Position numbers and translations under genes: made by a program. A model generated the notes under the pieces. It did no database searches, was not told where the DNA came from, and saw nothing but the letters and a program-made list of their open reading frames with translations. 64,000 nucleotides of DNA from Dokdonia sp. Dokd-P16. GTDB taxonomy: Bacteria; Bacteroidota; Bacteroidia; Flavobacteriales; Flavobacteriaceae. The DNA lies in the NCBI RefSeq assembly GCF_003095655.1, contig NZ_CP029151.1, positions 2,913,001 to 2,977,000 of the forward strand, given 5' to 3'. Shown piece by piece: positions 17,529-28,588 of the stretch (positions within the stretch are counted from its first letter, which is position 1; each line of letters starts with the position of its first letter).

Positions 17529-18527
17529 TCATCCATTAATTTCTCGTTTTACAAACGGATATATAGATAGCATTAAAAAGAAAATGATGCTCACTACAAC
17601 AATTATAGATATAAAACCGAATACTACATTTAACCCGAAGAGAAGTGTAATGGTAGGTTGTATTACCCCAAACATAACGAGCAATACAATTAGTATAAAT
17701 GCAACCGTTATGACTTTGGGAACCTTTCGTACAGACTGCGATGTAAGACTTAGTAATTGAGGTAGTACTTCTTCAGATAGGTGCATTCCAAGTTTTGAAA
17801 TAAGCTCTTCGCTGAATCCCATACCTCTGTATCTTATAGGATCTAACTGTGTTGCATACTTTAAGATCCTCTCTTGATGGCGTTCATACACGCGATGTAT
17901 ATCTAGTTCTTCTTTAAACTGGTTATATTTAAACCCAAAGTAATGGTTCCAGCCCATTCCTACCTTATGCTCTGTCCATTTTTTGAGCATGCGTACATCA
18001 TATTCTTTAGGATTCATGTAACCTTTTACACTGCTCTTACTAGGGTCGTTGAGAAGTAATGCTTTGGTTTCTAGGTAAAGTATTTCTGTTTCTCCGTAGC
18101 GATCTTTTTCTTCAATATATTCTAATGCTAGTTTAGACCTTCCTTTGTAGAACTCTTTGACTAAAAAGTAGTTGAGACTTGAGAATTCCTCATCAATATA
18201 TTCTTTAAGACCCGGTGCCCACACTGATGATCTTAAAAGAATATCTGCAATATCTCTAAAGTAGTGAACTTGCTGTGTCAATTTTTGTATCTCTTGAGAT
18301 AATGAATCTCCAGAAAACTTAAGACGGGCGGTTTTTGAGAGAATAAAACCTAGAAGAACGACAACAAGAATAGAACTCAAAAATAATAGTAAAAGAAGTA
18401 TGTTTTTAAGCTCAGGTAGGTGGTCATTTGTAAAAAATAACTCTAAGCTTATCATCATAGTAATGCCTCCGCAAACGCTCATAAGCGCCGGGATAAAGGG
18501 TACAACCGTCTTGACAAAATTACGCAA
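17529..18527 (-). CDS. Membrane protein of unknown function
   Basis: 332 aa. Two N-terminal membrane helices (VVPFIPALMSVCGGITMMISLELF and NILLLLLFLSSILVVVLLGFIL regions), a soluble middle of about 200 residues rich in charged residues (with YKGRSKLALEYIEEKDRYGE), and two C-terminal helices. No signature I recognise. It is followed on the same strand by the phosphatidyltransferase gene, but a repeat copy and about 100 bp separate them. Confidence 0.75.
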   Translation of the reverse strand: MRNFVKTVVPFIPALMSVCGGITMMISLELFFTNDHLPELKNILLLLLFLSSILVVVLLGFILSKTARLKFSGDSLSQEIQKLTQQVHYFRDIADILLRSSVWAPGLKEYIDEEFSSLNYFLVKEFYKGRSKLALEYIEEKDRYGETEILYLETKALLLNDPSKSSVKGYMNPKEYDVRMLKKWTEHKVGMGWNHYFGFKYNQFKEELDIHRVYERHQERILKYATQLDPIRYRGMGFSEELISKLGMHLSEEVLPQLLSLTSQSVRKVPKVITVAFILIVLLVMFGVIQPTITLLFGLNVVFGFISIIVVVSIIFFLMLSIYPFVKREING

Positions 18528-18662
18528 TTTTATCTAATCTTTTGATTAATAATAGGTTGGGCCTTTATCTCTTGTGGAGACGCAGGAAGCAAATAAACCA
18601 TTAATATTTGAATTTACAAAATCTGGTTTTAGTTCTAGTGTTTTGAGTACAAATGCAAGTGA

Positions 18663-19367
18663 TTACTCATTTACAAAAGCGACGCTGTGACAAGCAACTA
18701 CAGCTGCTGTCTCTGTGCGTAAACGACTATTACCAAGAGACACAGGAGTTATACCTTGCTTGAGAGCAAGTTCAATTTCGGCTGTAGAAAAATCTCCTTC
18801 TGGACCTATGAGTATAGTGTATGATTTGTTTGGCTTGAGATAATCTTTAAGGGACTCTTTTTTAAGATCTTCACAGTGGGCAATGAAGGTATTTTCTATA
18901 CTACAATGCTCCACAAACTCAGAAAATGACGTGAGCGGATGTAAGACAGGAAGATGATAATGCAGTGATTGCTTCATTGCGCTTTGGATAATCTTCATGA
19001 AGCGCTCTTCTTTTATAACCTTGCGTTCACTATGGTCACAAAGTAGTGGTGTAATTTCTGTGATACCTATTTCTGTAGCTTTCTCTAATAACCACTCAAA
19101 GCGGTCATTAAGTTTTGTGGGTGCAACAGCTAGATGAAGTTTATAATCTCTAGGCTCTTGATAACGGTAGCTTTCTATTTGTAATCTACACTTGTTAGGA
19201 TTTTCTTCTGCCACGATTGCATTAAAAAGATATCCCTGTCCATTAGTGAGGTGAATTGCATCACCAGTTTTTTTACGTAACACACGTATTACATGCTTAC
19301 TTTCATCTTTAGGTAGAGTATAAGTATCGCTATCTATTGTTAATGTCTCACTATAAAATAACTGCAT
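18663..19367 (-). CDS. rsmE: 16S rRNA m3U1498 methyltransferase
   Basis: 234 aa, SPOUT family. The deep-knot SAM site is clear at the C-terminus (YTILIGPEGDFSTAEIELA, then SLGNSRLRTETAAVVACHSV). The N-terminal PUA-like part has KDESKHVIRVLRKKTGD and the middle has LLEKATEIGITEITPL. It methylates U1498 of 16S rRNA. It is 2 bp from tsaD on the same strand, so probably co-transcribed. Confidence 0.96.
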   Translation of the reverse strand: MQLFYSETLTIDSDTYTLPKDESKHVIRVLRKKTGDAIHLTNGQGYLFNAIVAEENPNKCRLQIESYRYQEPRDYKLHLAVAPTKLNDRFEWLLEKATEIGITEITPLLCDHSERKVIKEERFMKIIQSAMKQSLHYHLPVLHPLTSFSEFVEHCSIENTFIAHCEDLKKESLKDYLKPNKSYTILIGPEGDFSTAEIELALKQGITPVSLGNSRLRTETAAVVACHSVAFVNE

Positions 19368-19369
19368 TC

Positions 19370-20410
19370 TTATATTTTTAATCGTGATTGAGCACTAACA
19401 CCAAGGTCTTGATACACGTTTTTCTCAGATAGCTCATTATATTTTAAATAACCCACAATTCCTATCATTGCTGCGTTATCTGTGGTGTATTGAAATTTAG
19501 GTAAATAGGTAGTCCATCCATATTTTGACTCAGATGCTTTTAATGCACTGCGTATTCCACTATTTGCTGAGACACCTCCTCCTATGGCAATTTGTGTAAT
19601 ACCAGTTTCTTTTACCGCTTTTTTAATTTTGTCCATTAAAATATTGACAATAGTATATTGGATGGAAGCACAAACATCATCACGACGATTATCTATAAAG
19701 CTTGGATCTGCTAGCTGTTGCTTCTGTACAAAATACATGATTTGCGTTTTAAGACCACTAAAACTGAAGTCTAGTCCGCCTACTTTAGGTTTTGTAAAAG
19801 GAAAGGCCTTTGGGTCCCCTAGTTGTGCATATGTGTCAATTAATGGTCCTCCAGGATATGGTAGGCCTAAGATTTTTGCGCTTTTATCAAAAGCTTCGCC
19901 TACGGCGTCGTCTATAGTTTGCCCTATTACTTCCATAGTGAAGTAATCATCTACACGTACAATCTGTGTGTGACCTCCAGAGATAGTAACTCCTAGAAAG
20001 GGAAATGTAGGTTTACTATAGCCTTCTTCATCAATAAAATGAGCTAGAATGTGTGCTTGCATATGGTTTACATCAATAAGCGGTATATCTAGACCCATAG
20101 CAAATGACTTAGCAAAAGAGGTACCTACAAGTAAAGATCCTAATAAGCCCGGACCACTTGTAAAAGCTATAGCGCTTAGCTGATTTTTATCGATATTTGC
20201 CTTGCGTAAAGCAGCCGTTACAACGGGAACAATATTTTGTTGATGTGCACGTGAAGCAAGCTCTGGAACTACCCCTCCATATTCTTGATGAATGTCTTGG
20301 TTTGCAACAACATTTGAGAGTACCTTGTCGTTGTGTAAAACAGCAGCAGCGGTGTCATCACAAGATGATTCTATAGCAAGAATATAAGTAGAAGTAATCG
20401 TATTATTCAT
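19370..20410 (-). CDS. tsaD: tRNA N6-threonylcarbamoyladenosine transferase TsaD
   Basis: 346 aa. The metal-binding H116/H120 (NHMQAH), ATP-loop IAFTSGPGLLGSLLVG, N-terminal AIESSCDDTAAAVL and C-terminal GGGVSANSGIR are all present. It transfers the threonylcarbamoyl group to A37 of ANN-decoding tRNAs with TsaB, TsaE and TsaC, which are not in the window. Divergent from the tamB-like gene with only 21 bp between starts; a minus-strand TAACTTTG at 20437-20444 could be its -7 box and would lie inside the neighbour's first codons. Confidence 0.96.
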   Translation of the reverse strand: MNNTITSTYILAIESSCDDTAAAVLHNDKVLSNVVANQDIHQEYGGVVPELASRAHQQNIVPVVTAALRKANIDKNQLSAIAFTSGPGLLGSLLVGTSFAKSFAMGLDIPLIDVNHMQAHILAHFIDEEGYSKPTFPFLGVTISGGHTQIVRVDDYFTMEVIGQTIDDAVGEAFDKSAKILGLPYPGGPLIDTYAQLGDPKAFPFTKPKVGGLDFSFSGLKTQIMYFVQKQQLADPSFIDNRRDDVCASIQYTIVNILMDKIKKAVKETGITQIAIGGGVSANSGIRSALKASESKYGWTTYLPKFQYTTDNAAMIGIVGYLKYNELSEKNVYQDLGVSAQSRLKI

Positions 20411-20431
20411 AAGGCACGTATGTTGCAGTAA

Positions 20432-23400
20432 GTGTACAAAGTTAAAACAATAAGCCCTATCAAGAAATTTAAAAAAATAGCACTTCGCACACTTCTAGTG
20501 TTATTCTTGCTTTTTGGGCTCATTCTATTGTTGTTTTCTCTTCCCAGCGTTCAAACTCGAATTGCCAAGAGCGTTACAGAGCGCATTAATAACACCTATG
20601 GTACCAGTATACAAGTAGAACGTGTAGGTCTCAAATGGAATGGAGATGTCCTTGTAAAAGGAACATTAATTAAAGATCACAAGCAGGATACCATGATCTA
20701 CGTGAGAGAGCTTGCTACAAGTCTCTACAGCGTGCAGAAGGTGCTAGACAATAATATGGAGCTGGGCGATATTTCACTTGAAGGTGTAAACTTTTATCTC
20801 ACAAAGTATAAAGGCGAAGCTTCAGATAACTTAACGCTATTCTCACGCCAGTTTGCGACAAATACTCCTAAATCTGGAAAGGCTTTTATTATGTCTTCAG
20901 ATAATGTGGCAATTTCTGAAGGTCGATTTATGTATGTAAATGGAGATTTAGAAAACTCGTTAGTGCTCGATTATCAAGACCTTTCAACTAACTGGGAAGA
21001 TTTTTATCTCAATAGCAGTTCTGTAGATGCTCATATTGAATCACTATCATTTGATGCTATAAGAGGCTACCAGATAAGATCGCTAGATGGAACTTTTCAC
21101 TATGATCCAGATTTAATAACGCTCAAAGATTTTTCACTTACAACAGATTTTTCTGCTATAGAGGGTGATATCAAGTTAGATACCTCAGATGGAGCGCTAG
21201 ATGATTTTAATACGCTAGTGGAGGTGGATGCCGCTTTCGCGAAAGCTAAAATATCTACTAATGATATACGCCCATTTTATAGAGAGATTGCGCCAGACAT
21301 TGATTTAGATATATCTGGGAATGTAAATGGACACCTTAATGACTTTAGAGTGCCAAATCTTAAAGTAACAGGATTAGGGAATTCTGTGATAGAAGGTGAT
21401 GTTTATTTTGACGGAGTAGTGAGCGGTGATGATTTTAGAATATCTGGAAATTATAATAAGCTTGAAACCAATTATTTTGATTTAAAAAGATTGTTGCCAG
21501 ACGTACTCTCTTCCTTGCCAGCAGAAATGTCAAAATTAGGTCAAGTATCTTTCCGAGGTGCTAACGCGGTTACGCTTTCTACAGTTGTATCCGAAGGTGA
21601 TATTACCACAAACTTAGGTGATATCTCACTGAATCTTTTATTGAAAGGATTGAGAGATGCAGATAATGCAGGCTATGAGGGGAATGTAAAGTTCGATAAC
21701 TTTAACTTAGGTAAACTGCTAGATGATAAGCGACTGGGGAAGACCACCTTTGACATGGATGTTGAGGGAAAAGGATTTATACAAGAAACCATAAACACAA
21801 AGCTCTCTGGAAGCATAAGAAGTATAGAATATAATAACTATGTCTATAAACATATTACGGTCTTTGGAAATCTTAAAGCGCCAGTTTTTGATGGAGAGTT
21901 ATTGCTTGATGATCCTAATGCAAAAGCAAAACTTAACGGATTAATAGATATCTCAAAAGAGTTTAATAGCTACGATCTAGAAGCTCAAATTGACTATGCA
22001 GATCTTAAAATGCTCAATTTTATTAATGATAGCATTTCTATCCTTAGGGGTAATGTAGTCATTGATATGAAAGGTACAAATGTAGAGGACGTCTATGGTA
22101 GAATTTCCTTTGCAGATGCTAGTTATCAAAATAAGAATAATACCTACAGCTTTAAAGATTTTGAAATCACCTCAAAGTTTGACGCAAAGAAAGTGCGTAC
22201 CATTGATATCAACTCCACAGAGATTATAAGTGGAGAGGTTCGAGGTGTTTTTAAATTTAATGAAGTAGTACCATTATTTAAAAATGCTATTGGGAGCTTA
22301 TATACAAACTATCAGCCAGAAATTCTTACACAAGATCAGTTTATGGATTTTGAGTTTACCATCTTTAATAAGATAGTAGCCATATTTGTTCCCGAGTTAG
22401 ATTTTGAGCCAGAAACAATCATACGAGGTAGTGTGGTGGCAAATGATTCTGAATTTAAACTTACGTTCAAGTCGCCTAAGATTGATGCTTTTGGCTATAT
22501 GGCAAAAGATATTGAAATACGTGTAGATAATAAGAACCCTTTATTTAATACTTACGTAGCTGCAGATAGTATAAATGCAGGTTTCTATGCAGTATCAGAT
22601 TTTAATCTTATTAATGTTACTCTAAAGGATACATTATTCATGAGGTCAGAATTTAAAGGTGGTAAGCGCAACGATGATTCCTTTGATCTCTCTTTATATC
22701 ACACCATTAACGCAGAAGGAAACTCTGTGTTAGGATTTAAGAAATCAAAAATTATCTTTAAAGAGAAACCTTGGTTTATCAATGAGGAAAATGATAGAAA
22801 AAACAGCGTAGTCTTTGATAATAATTTTAAGGACATCGATATTAATACACTCGTATTAAGTCATCAAGATGAGCGTATTGATCTTAAGGGACAGCTCAGG
22901 GATAGCACCTACAAGGATATCAAAGCCAATTTTAAAAATGTTGACCTTGCCAAGGTAACACCAGATCTTGACAGTCTTGATTTAGGAGGACGTATCAATG
23001 GTAAACTCGATATCTTACAAAAGAACGGTGCTTATTTGCCAAATACGTCTCTTGCCATTAAAGACTTTTCGGTAAACGGGACTAATCTTGGTCAGCTGGA
23101 CTTAAATGTTACTGGTAATGCAACACTTTCAAAATATAGTATAAAATCTAAGTTAGAGCGCGATGGTCTCCGTTCTTTAACAGCAGATGGAAGTATAGAT
23201 GCTTCGGGAAAAGTGCCTTATATTGATATGGATGTAGGACTCAGTGATTTAGATTTAAGCCCCTTTAACCCGATGGGTAAAGGAGTTATAGATCAAATAA
23301 GAGGACTAGCAAGCGGAGAGGCAAAAGTAGTAGGTGATTACAGAAATCCTGACATTAATGGGAATCTCACGCTAGAGAATGCGGGAATTGCCATTCCTTA

Positions 23401-24892
23401 TTTAAATGTAAACTACGATTTCAAAGGCACTTCAAATGTTACATTAAATAAACAACAGTTCATTTTTGATGCAATACAGTTGGAGGATGTTAAGTATAAA
23501 ACGCTAGGTGCACTTAACGGTTCTATAAGTCATAAGTCTTTTAGTGATTGGAAACTTGATCTTGGCATTTCGTCTACGAGAATTGCAGTGCTGGATACCG
23601 AAGAAAATCTAGAATCACTGTATTATGGTACCGCTTTTTTAGAAGGTGAAGCGTTTATCAAAGGGCCTACAGATAACTTGGTTATTGATGTTTTTGGAGA
23701 AACTGCGAGAGGAACTACTTTTAAGATCCCGATAGATGACTCTGAGGCACTAGGTGACAACTCTTATATTAAATTCTTAAGTCCAGAAGAAAAAGAAGCG
23801 CGCATTAATGGTGTACAAGTAATTACAGAGGCTGTAAAAGGACTTTCTGTAAACTTTGATCTAGATATTGATCCAGATGCAGAAGTAGAGGTTGTGGTTG
23901 ATAAAGCAAACGGAAGTACGCTAAGAGGTAGAGGAGTGGGAACACTATTGATACAGCTAGATACTAACGGCAAGTTTATAATGAACGGAGATTTTATTGC
24001 TACCGAAGGAGTCTTTAACTTTAGATATGGTGGCTTTATTACAAAGGATTTTATATTACAACAAGATGCAAACATACGTTGGGATGGCGATCCTGCAAAA
24101 GCACTTCTAGATGTAAGCGCAATTTATAGAACGCAAGCCAATCCTGGGACGTTACTGCAAACTTCTACAGTAAATAGAAAGATTCCAGTAAATGTAGTTA
24201 TCAATTTAGATGGTGAGCTACTTAAGCCAGATATTACCTTTGATATAGAATTTCCAGGAGCAGGAAGTACGGTGGTTTCAGAATTAGAATTTTTATTACA
24301 AGATAGAAATGCCAAGGAGCTTAACGCTATATCACTAGTATCTCAGGGAGCCTTTTTAAGTACGGCAGATATTAATACGGCTTCGGCTGCGGTAAATAAC
24401 CTACTTGAGACTACGTCGTCTATTCTATCTGGAATTCTCTTTAATGATGACGACAGTATTTTTGACGTAGGTATAGATCTTGTACAAGCAGATCGTGACC
24501 CTACACTCGATGTACAGTCTGCCGGTAGAGTGGGAGTCACGCTCTCTACACAAATTACAAACCGTGTACTTATTAATGGTAAGGTAGGAGTGCCTACGGG
24601 TGGAGTGAGTGAGAGCGTGATTGTAGGAGATGTAGAAATAGATTTTCTCTTGAACGAAGATGGGACACTGCGCGCCAAAGTTTTCAACCGCCAGACAGAT
24701 ATTCAATTTATAGGCGAGACAGAAGGATATACGCAAGGAGTGGGATTATCGTATGCGGTAGATTTCAATACCTTCAAAGAATTACTTCGTAAAATCTTTA
24801 AGGGTAAAATAAAAGAAGCTGTTGAGCAAGCCATAGGTGAAAAGGACGTGCCTAAAAAAATAGCTCCAGATGGAGTTCAGTTTAATCGCTAA
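20432..24892 (+). CDS. tamB: TamB-like translocation/assembly module protein (DUF490)
   Basis: 1486 aa. A cytoplasmic basic start, one membrane helix at about residues 17-36 (LLVLFLLFGLILLLFSLP), then a very long repetitive beta region of AsmA/TamB type, and the DUF490 C-terminus (GEGVFNFRYGGFITKDF-like block, IPVNVVINLDGELLKPDITF, VGVTLSTQITNRVLINGKVGVP). TamB-like proteins bridge the periplasm and are linked to lipid transport or outer-membrane protein assembly. The start codon is GTG; no better start precedes the membrane helix. A 14-bp palindromic core at 21233-21246 is translated as AFAKA. No tamA-like gene is adjacent. Confidence 0.92.
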   Translation: MYKVKTISPIKKFKKIALRTLLVLFLLFGLILLLFSLPSVQTRIAKSVTERINNTYGTSIQVERVGLKWNGDVLVKGTLIKDHKQDTMIYVRELATSLYSVQKVLDNNMELGDISLEGVNFYLTKYKGEASDNLTLFSRQFATNTPKSGKAFIMSSDNVAISEGRFMYVNGDLENSLVLDYQDLSTNWEDFYLNSSSVDAHIESLSFDAIRGYQIRSLDGTFHYDPDLITLKDFSLTTDFSAIEGDIKLDTSDGALDDFNTLVEVDAAFAKAKISTNDIRPFYREIAPDIDLDISGNVNGHLNDFRVPNLKVTGLGNSVIEGDVYFDGVVSGDDFRISGNYNKLETNYFDLKRLLPDVLSSLPAEMSKLGQVSFRGANAVTLSTVVSEGDITTNLGDISLNLLLKGLRDADNAGYEGNVKFDNFNLGKLLDDKRLGKTTFDMDVEGKGFIQETINTKLSGSIRSIEYNNYVYKHITVFGNLKAPVFDGELLLDDPNAKAKLNGLIDISKEFNSYDLEAQIDYADLKMLNFINDSISILRGNVVIDMKGTNVEDVYGRISFADASYQNKNNTYSFKDFEITSKFDAKKVRTIDINSTEIISGEVRGVFKFNEVVPLFKNAIGSLYTNYQPEILTQDQFMDFEFTIFNKIVAIFVPELDFEPETIIRGSVVANDSEFKLTFKSPKIDAFGYMAKDIEIRVDNKNPLFNTYVAADSINAGFYAVSDFNLINVTLKDTLFMRSEFKGGKRNDDSFDLSLYHTINAEGNSVLGFKKSKIIFKEKPWFINEENDRKNSVVFDNNFKDIDINTLVLSHQDERIDLKGQLRDSTYKDIKANFKNVDLAKVTPDLDSLDLGGRINGKLDILQKNGAYLPNTSLAIKDFSVNGTNLGQLDLNVTGNATLSKYSIKSKLERDGLRSLTADGSIDASGKVPYIDMDVGLSDLDLSPFNPMGKGVIDQIRGLASGEAKVVGDYRNPDINGNLTLENAGIAIPYLNVNYDFKGTSNVTLNKQQFIFDAIQLEDVKYKTLGALNGSISHKSFSDWKLDLGISSTRIAVLDTEENLESLYYGTAFLEGEAFIKGPTDNLVIDVFGETARGTTFKIPIDDSEALGDNSYIKFLSPEEKEARINGVQVITEAVKGLSVNFDLDIDPDAEVEVVVDKANGSTLRGRGVGTLLIQLDTNGKFIMNGDFIATEGVFNFRYGGFITKDFILQQDANIRWDGDPAKALLDVSAIYRTQANPGTLLQTSTVNRKIPVNVVINLDGELLKPDITFDIEFPGAGSTVVSELEFLLQDRNAKELNAISLVSQGAFLSTADINTASAAVNNLLETTSSILSGILFNDDDSIFDVGIDLVQADRDPTLDVQSAGRVGVTLSTQITNRVLINGKVGVPTGGVSESVIVGDVEIDFLLNEDGTLRAKVFNRQTDIQFIGETEGYTQGVGLSYAVDFNTFKELLRKIFKGKIKEAVEQAIGEKDVPKKIAPDGVQFNR
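21233..21246. repeat. Palindromic repeat core inside tamB-like gene
   Basis: GCTTTCGCGAAAGC, in frame as Ala-Phe-Ala-Lys-Ala, between the reading-frame segments VEVDA and KISTND. Confidence 0.97.
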
Positions 24893-24903
24893 TTAGACTT
24901 TTT

Positions 24904-24923
24904 TACGCTTTCGCGAAAGCGTA
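24904..24923. repeat. Palindromic repeat copy, perfect 20 bp
   Basis: TACGCTTTCGCGAAAGCGTA, beginning 12 bp after the stop of the tamB-like gene, in the region before pfkA. Confidence 0.97.
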
Positions 24924-24987
24924 TTTCCAATATTTCTCTTCTATTTTCTTCATTTTTTCTCCCAAATTCTCAGAATCTGAAAAAACT

Positions 24988-25009
24988 TTTCAAACGAAAA
25001 CGTTTGAAA
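24988..25009. promoter_or_regulatory. Operator-like inverted repeat upstream of pfkA
   Basis: Perfect 9-bp arms TTTCAAACG and CGTTTGAAA around AAAA, about 82 bp before the pfkA ATG. It also contains the CG-centred palindrome AAACGTTT, which resembles operators of LacI-family regulators. The regulator is not in the window. Confidence 0.55.
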
Positions 25010-25090
25010 TTGACAATCCCGCAAAATACCCTCTAATTCCTTGATATTTCTAGGGTAAGTTTCCTAAATTTAATTTTTATTGGCTCTTAT

Positions 25091-27096
<2,006 letters not shown>

Positions 27097-27112
27097 TACC
27101 GTTATTGATAAT

Positions 27113-27151
27113 CTAGTAGCTATTGATGTGCAATGCATCAATAGCTATTAG
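27113..27151. terminator. Long hairpin after gapA
   Basis: A 16-bp stem with one wobble pair (from CTAGTAGCTATTGATG to CATCAATAGCTATTAG) and a 7-base loop, 17 bp after the gapA stop. No T run follows, so it may stabilise or process the mRNA 3' end instead of terminating by itself. Confidence 0.65.
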
Positions 27152-27174
27152 AATTATTTATCATACAACTATAT

Positions 27175-27193
27175 ATGCGCTCTCGTAGCGCAT
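27175..27193. terminator. Second hairpin, terminator-like
   Basis: A 7-bp GC-rich stem ATGCGCT / AGCGCAT with loop CTCGT, followed by TATTTTCTCTTT. A plausible terminator for the pfkA-gapA transcript, 37 bp before the next ATG. Confidence 0.55.
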
Positions 27194-27229
27194 TATTTTC
27201 TCTTTATACACAATCTTACACACTTCTAT

Positions 27230-28096
27230 ATGATCTTAGTAGTAGATAGCGGATCCACAAAAACAGATTGGATCGCACTTTCTGATGATGGTAAACACCT
27301 CTTCCAGACTCAAACATTGGGCTTAAATCCGCAGGTATTATCACAAGAAATTTTACGTGAACGCATCGTAAATAACTTTGAACTATATAAGGATCGAAAA
27401 AAAGTAAAAGGACTTTACTTTTATGGAGCAGGTTGTGGAACTACAAAACCTCGCGAACTTATAAGAGAGGTATTTGATGAGATATTTAAGGAAGCAGATG
27501 AGATTGTAATTAAGGAAGATACATATGCTGCACTATATGCAACTGCTACAGAAGGTGAGAAGAGTGTCGTTTGTATACTAGGTACTGGTTCTAACTGTAG
27601 TTACTTTGATGGTAATGATATCATTCAAAAAGTAGTGTCACTGGGTTATGTATTAATGGATGACGCTAGTGGTAATTACTATGGAGCAGAACTCATAAGA
27701 GACTATAAGTTTGGAAAAATGCCTAAATATTTATCAGAGAAGTTTGAGACAGAATATGACCTTACCTCAGAAAATATTAAGAATCATTTATATAAAAACC
27801 CTAACCCTAATACGTATCTAGCAACTTTTGCTCGTTTTCTTATTGAAAATAAGGACGAGGATTATTGCCAAGGTGTAATAAAGAGAGGACTCTCTCTCTT
27901 TATAGAACATCAAGTAGTGCTTCAATTTCCAAATGCAAAGGATATACCAATTCACTTTGTAGGCTCTATAGGTTTCTATTTACAAGCAGAATTAAAAGAA
28001 GTGCTTAAAGGTTTTGGATTAACACCTGGTAAAATTTTAAAAAGACCTATTGATGGTTTAGTCGCTCACCACAAGCAGCACATTTTAGAAGCTTAA
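27230..28096 (+). CDS. N-acetylglucosamine kinase-like protein (BadF/BadG ATPase fold)
   Basis: 288 aa. Sugar-kinase/Hsp70-type ATPase: phosphate 1 motif LVVDSGSTKTDWIALSDDG, acidic EDTYAALYATA, phosphate 2 motif VCILGTGSNCSYFDG and adenosine-side VGSIGFYLQAELKEVL. NAGK-like proteins phosphorylate amino sugars such as GlcNAc or muramic-acid derivatives; the substrate is not provable here. It stands alone after the gapA hairpins. Confidence 0.88.
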   Translation: MILVVDSGSTKTDWIALSDDGKHLFQTQTLGLNPQVLSQEILRERIVNNFELYKDRKKVKGLYFYGAGCGTTKPRELIREVFDEIFKEADEIVIKEDTYAALYATATEGEKSVVCILGTGSNCSYFDGNDIIQKVVSLGYVLMDDASGNYYGAELIRDYKFGKMPKYLSEKFETEYDLTSENIKNHLYKNPNPNTYLATFARFLIENKDEDYCQGVIKRGLSLFIEHQVVLQFPNAKDIPIHFVGSIGFYLQAELKEVLKGFGLTPGKILKRPIDGLVAHHKQHILEA

Positions 28097-28122
28097 CCGT
28101 TTGTAGCAATGTCTTTAGATTA

Positions 28123-28548
28123 TTAAGTTAGATAGTACTGAAATAGGCTTAGCAACAGGATCAAAACCCAAAGTATTACTCGTATCCAATTATGATGTAC
28201 AAGCTTTTGTAGGTCCTTATCGCTGTGTTCACTTTTTCCAATACGATTGTGAATAGGTACAAACAAGACTGCCGTAGATATCCACGTAGCAGTGACTAGT
28301 AATAAATATATACTCCCAAATAAAAATTCTTGATGTGCTATTAATACGTAGATAGCCATTCCAAGTTGCGCAAGCATTAATGGACCTACAATAACCGCTA
28401 TGGCACCTGTATACTTCTGATGCCAGCGCACTAAATCTTCAGTCTTGTAATACAGAAAACTGGGGTAAATGGTGAGTTGTACCATAAGGATCAACACTAC
28501 GAGCCCAAAATCAATAAGAAGTTGAAAAAGGCTTAAAGCATCTATCAT
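28123..28548 (-). CDS. Small four-helix membrane protein
   Basis: 141 aa with four hydrophobic segments, at about residues 8-30, 47-69, 75-98 and 120-140. A conserved-looking YPSFLYYKTEDLVRWHQKYTG loop follows helix 1 and an HNWIR segment precedes helix 4. No family recognised. Convergent with the NAGK-like gene. Confidence 0.7.
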   Translation of the reverse strand: MIDALSLFQLLIDFGLVVLILMVQLTIYPSFLYYKTEDLVRWHQKYTGAIAVIVGPLMLAQLGMAIYVLIAHQEFLFGSIYLLLVTATWISTAVLFVPIHNRIGKSEHSDKDLQKLVHHNWIRVILWVLILLLSLFQYYLT

Positions 28549-28588
28549 GATAGTTGGTTTTTGCTTTTAAAATTTTTTAGCGTAGCTG

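Noticed and set aside
27471-27476. Another TCGCGA centre, in the NAGK-like gene
   Set aside because: The flanks (CC and ACTT) do not continue the palindrome; likewise at 33917-33922 and near 388-393. They are not counted as copies.
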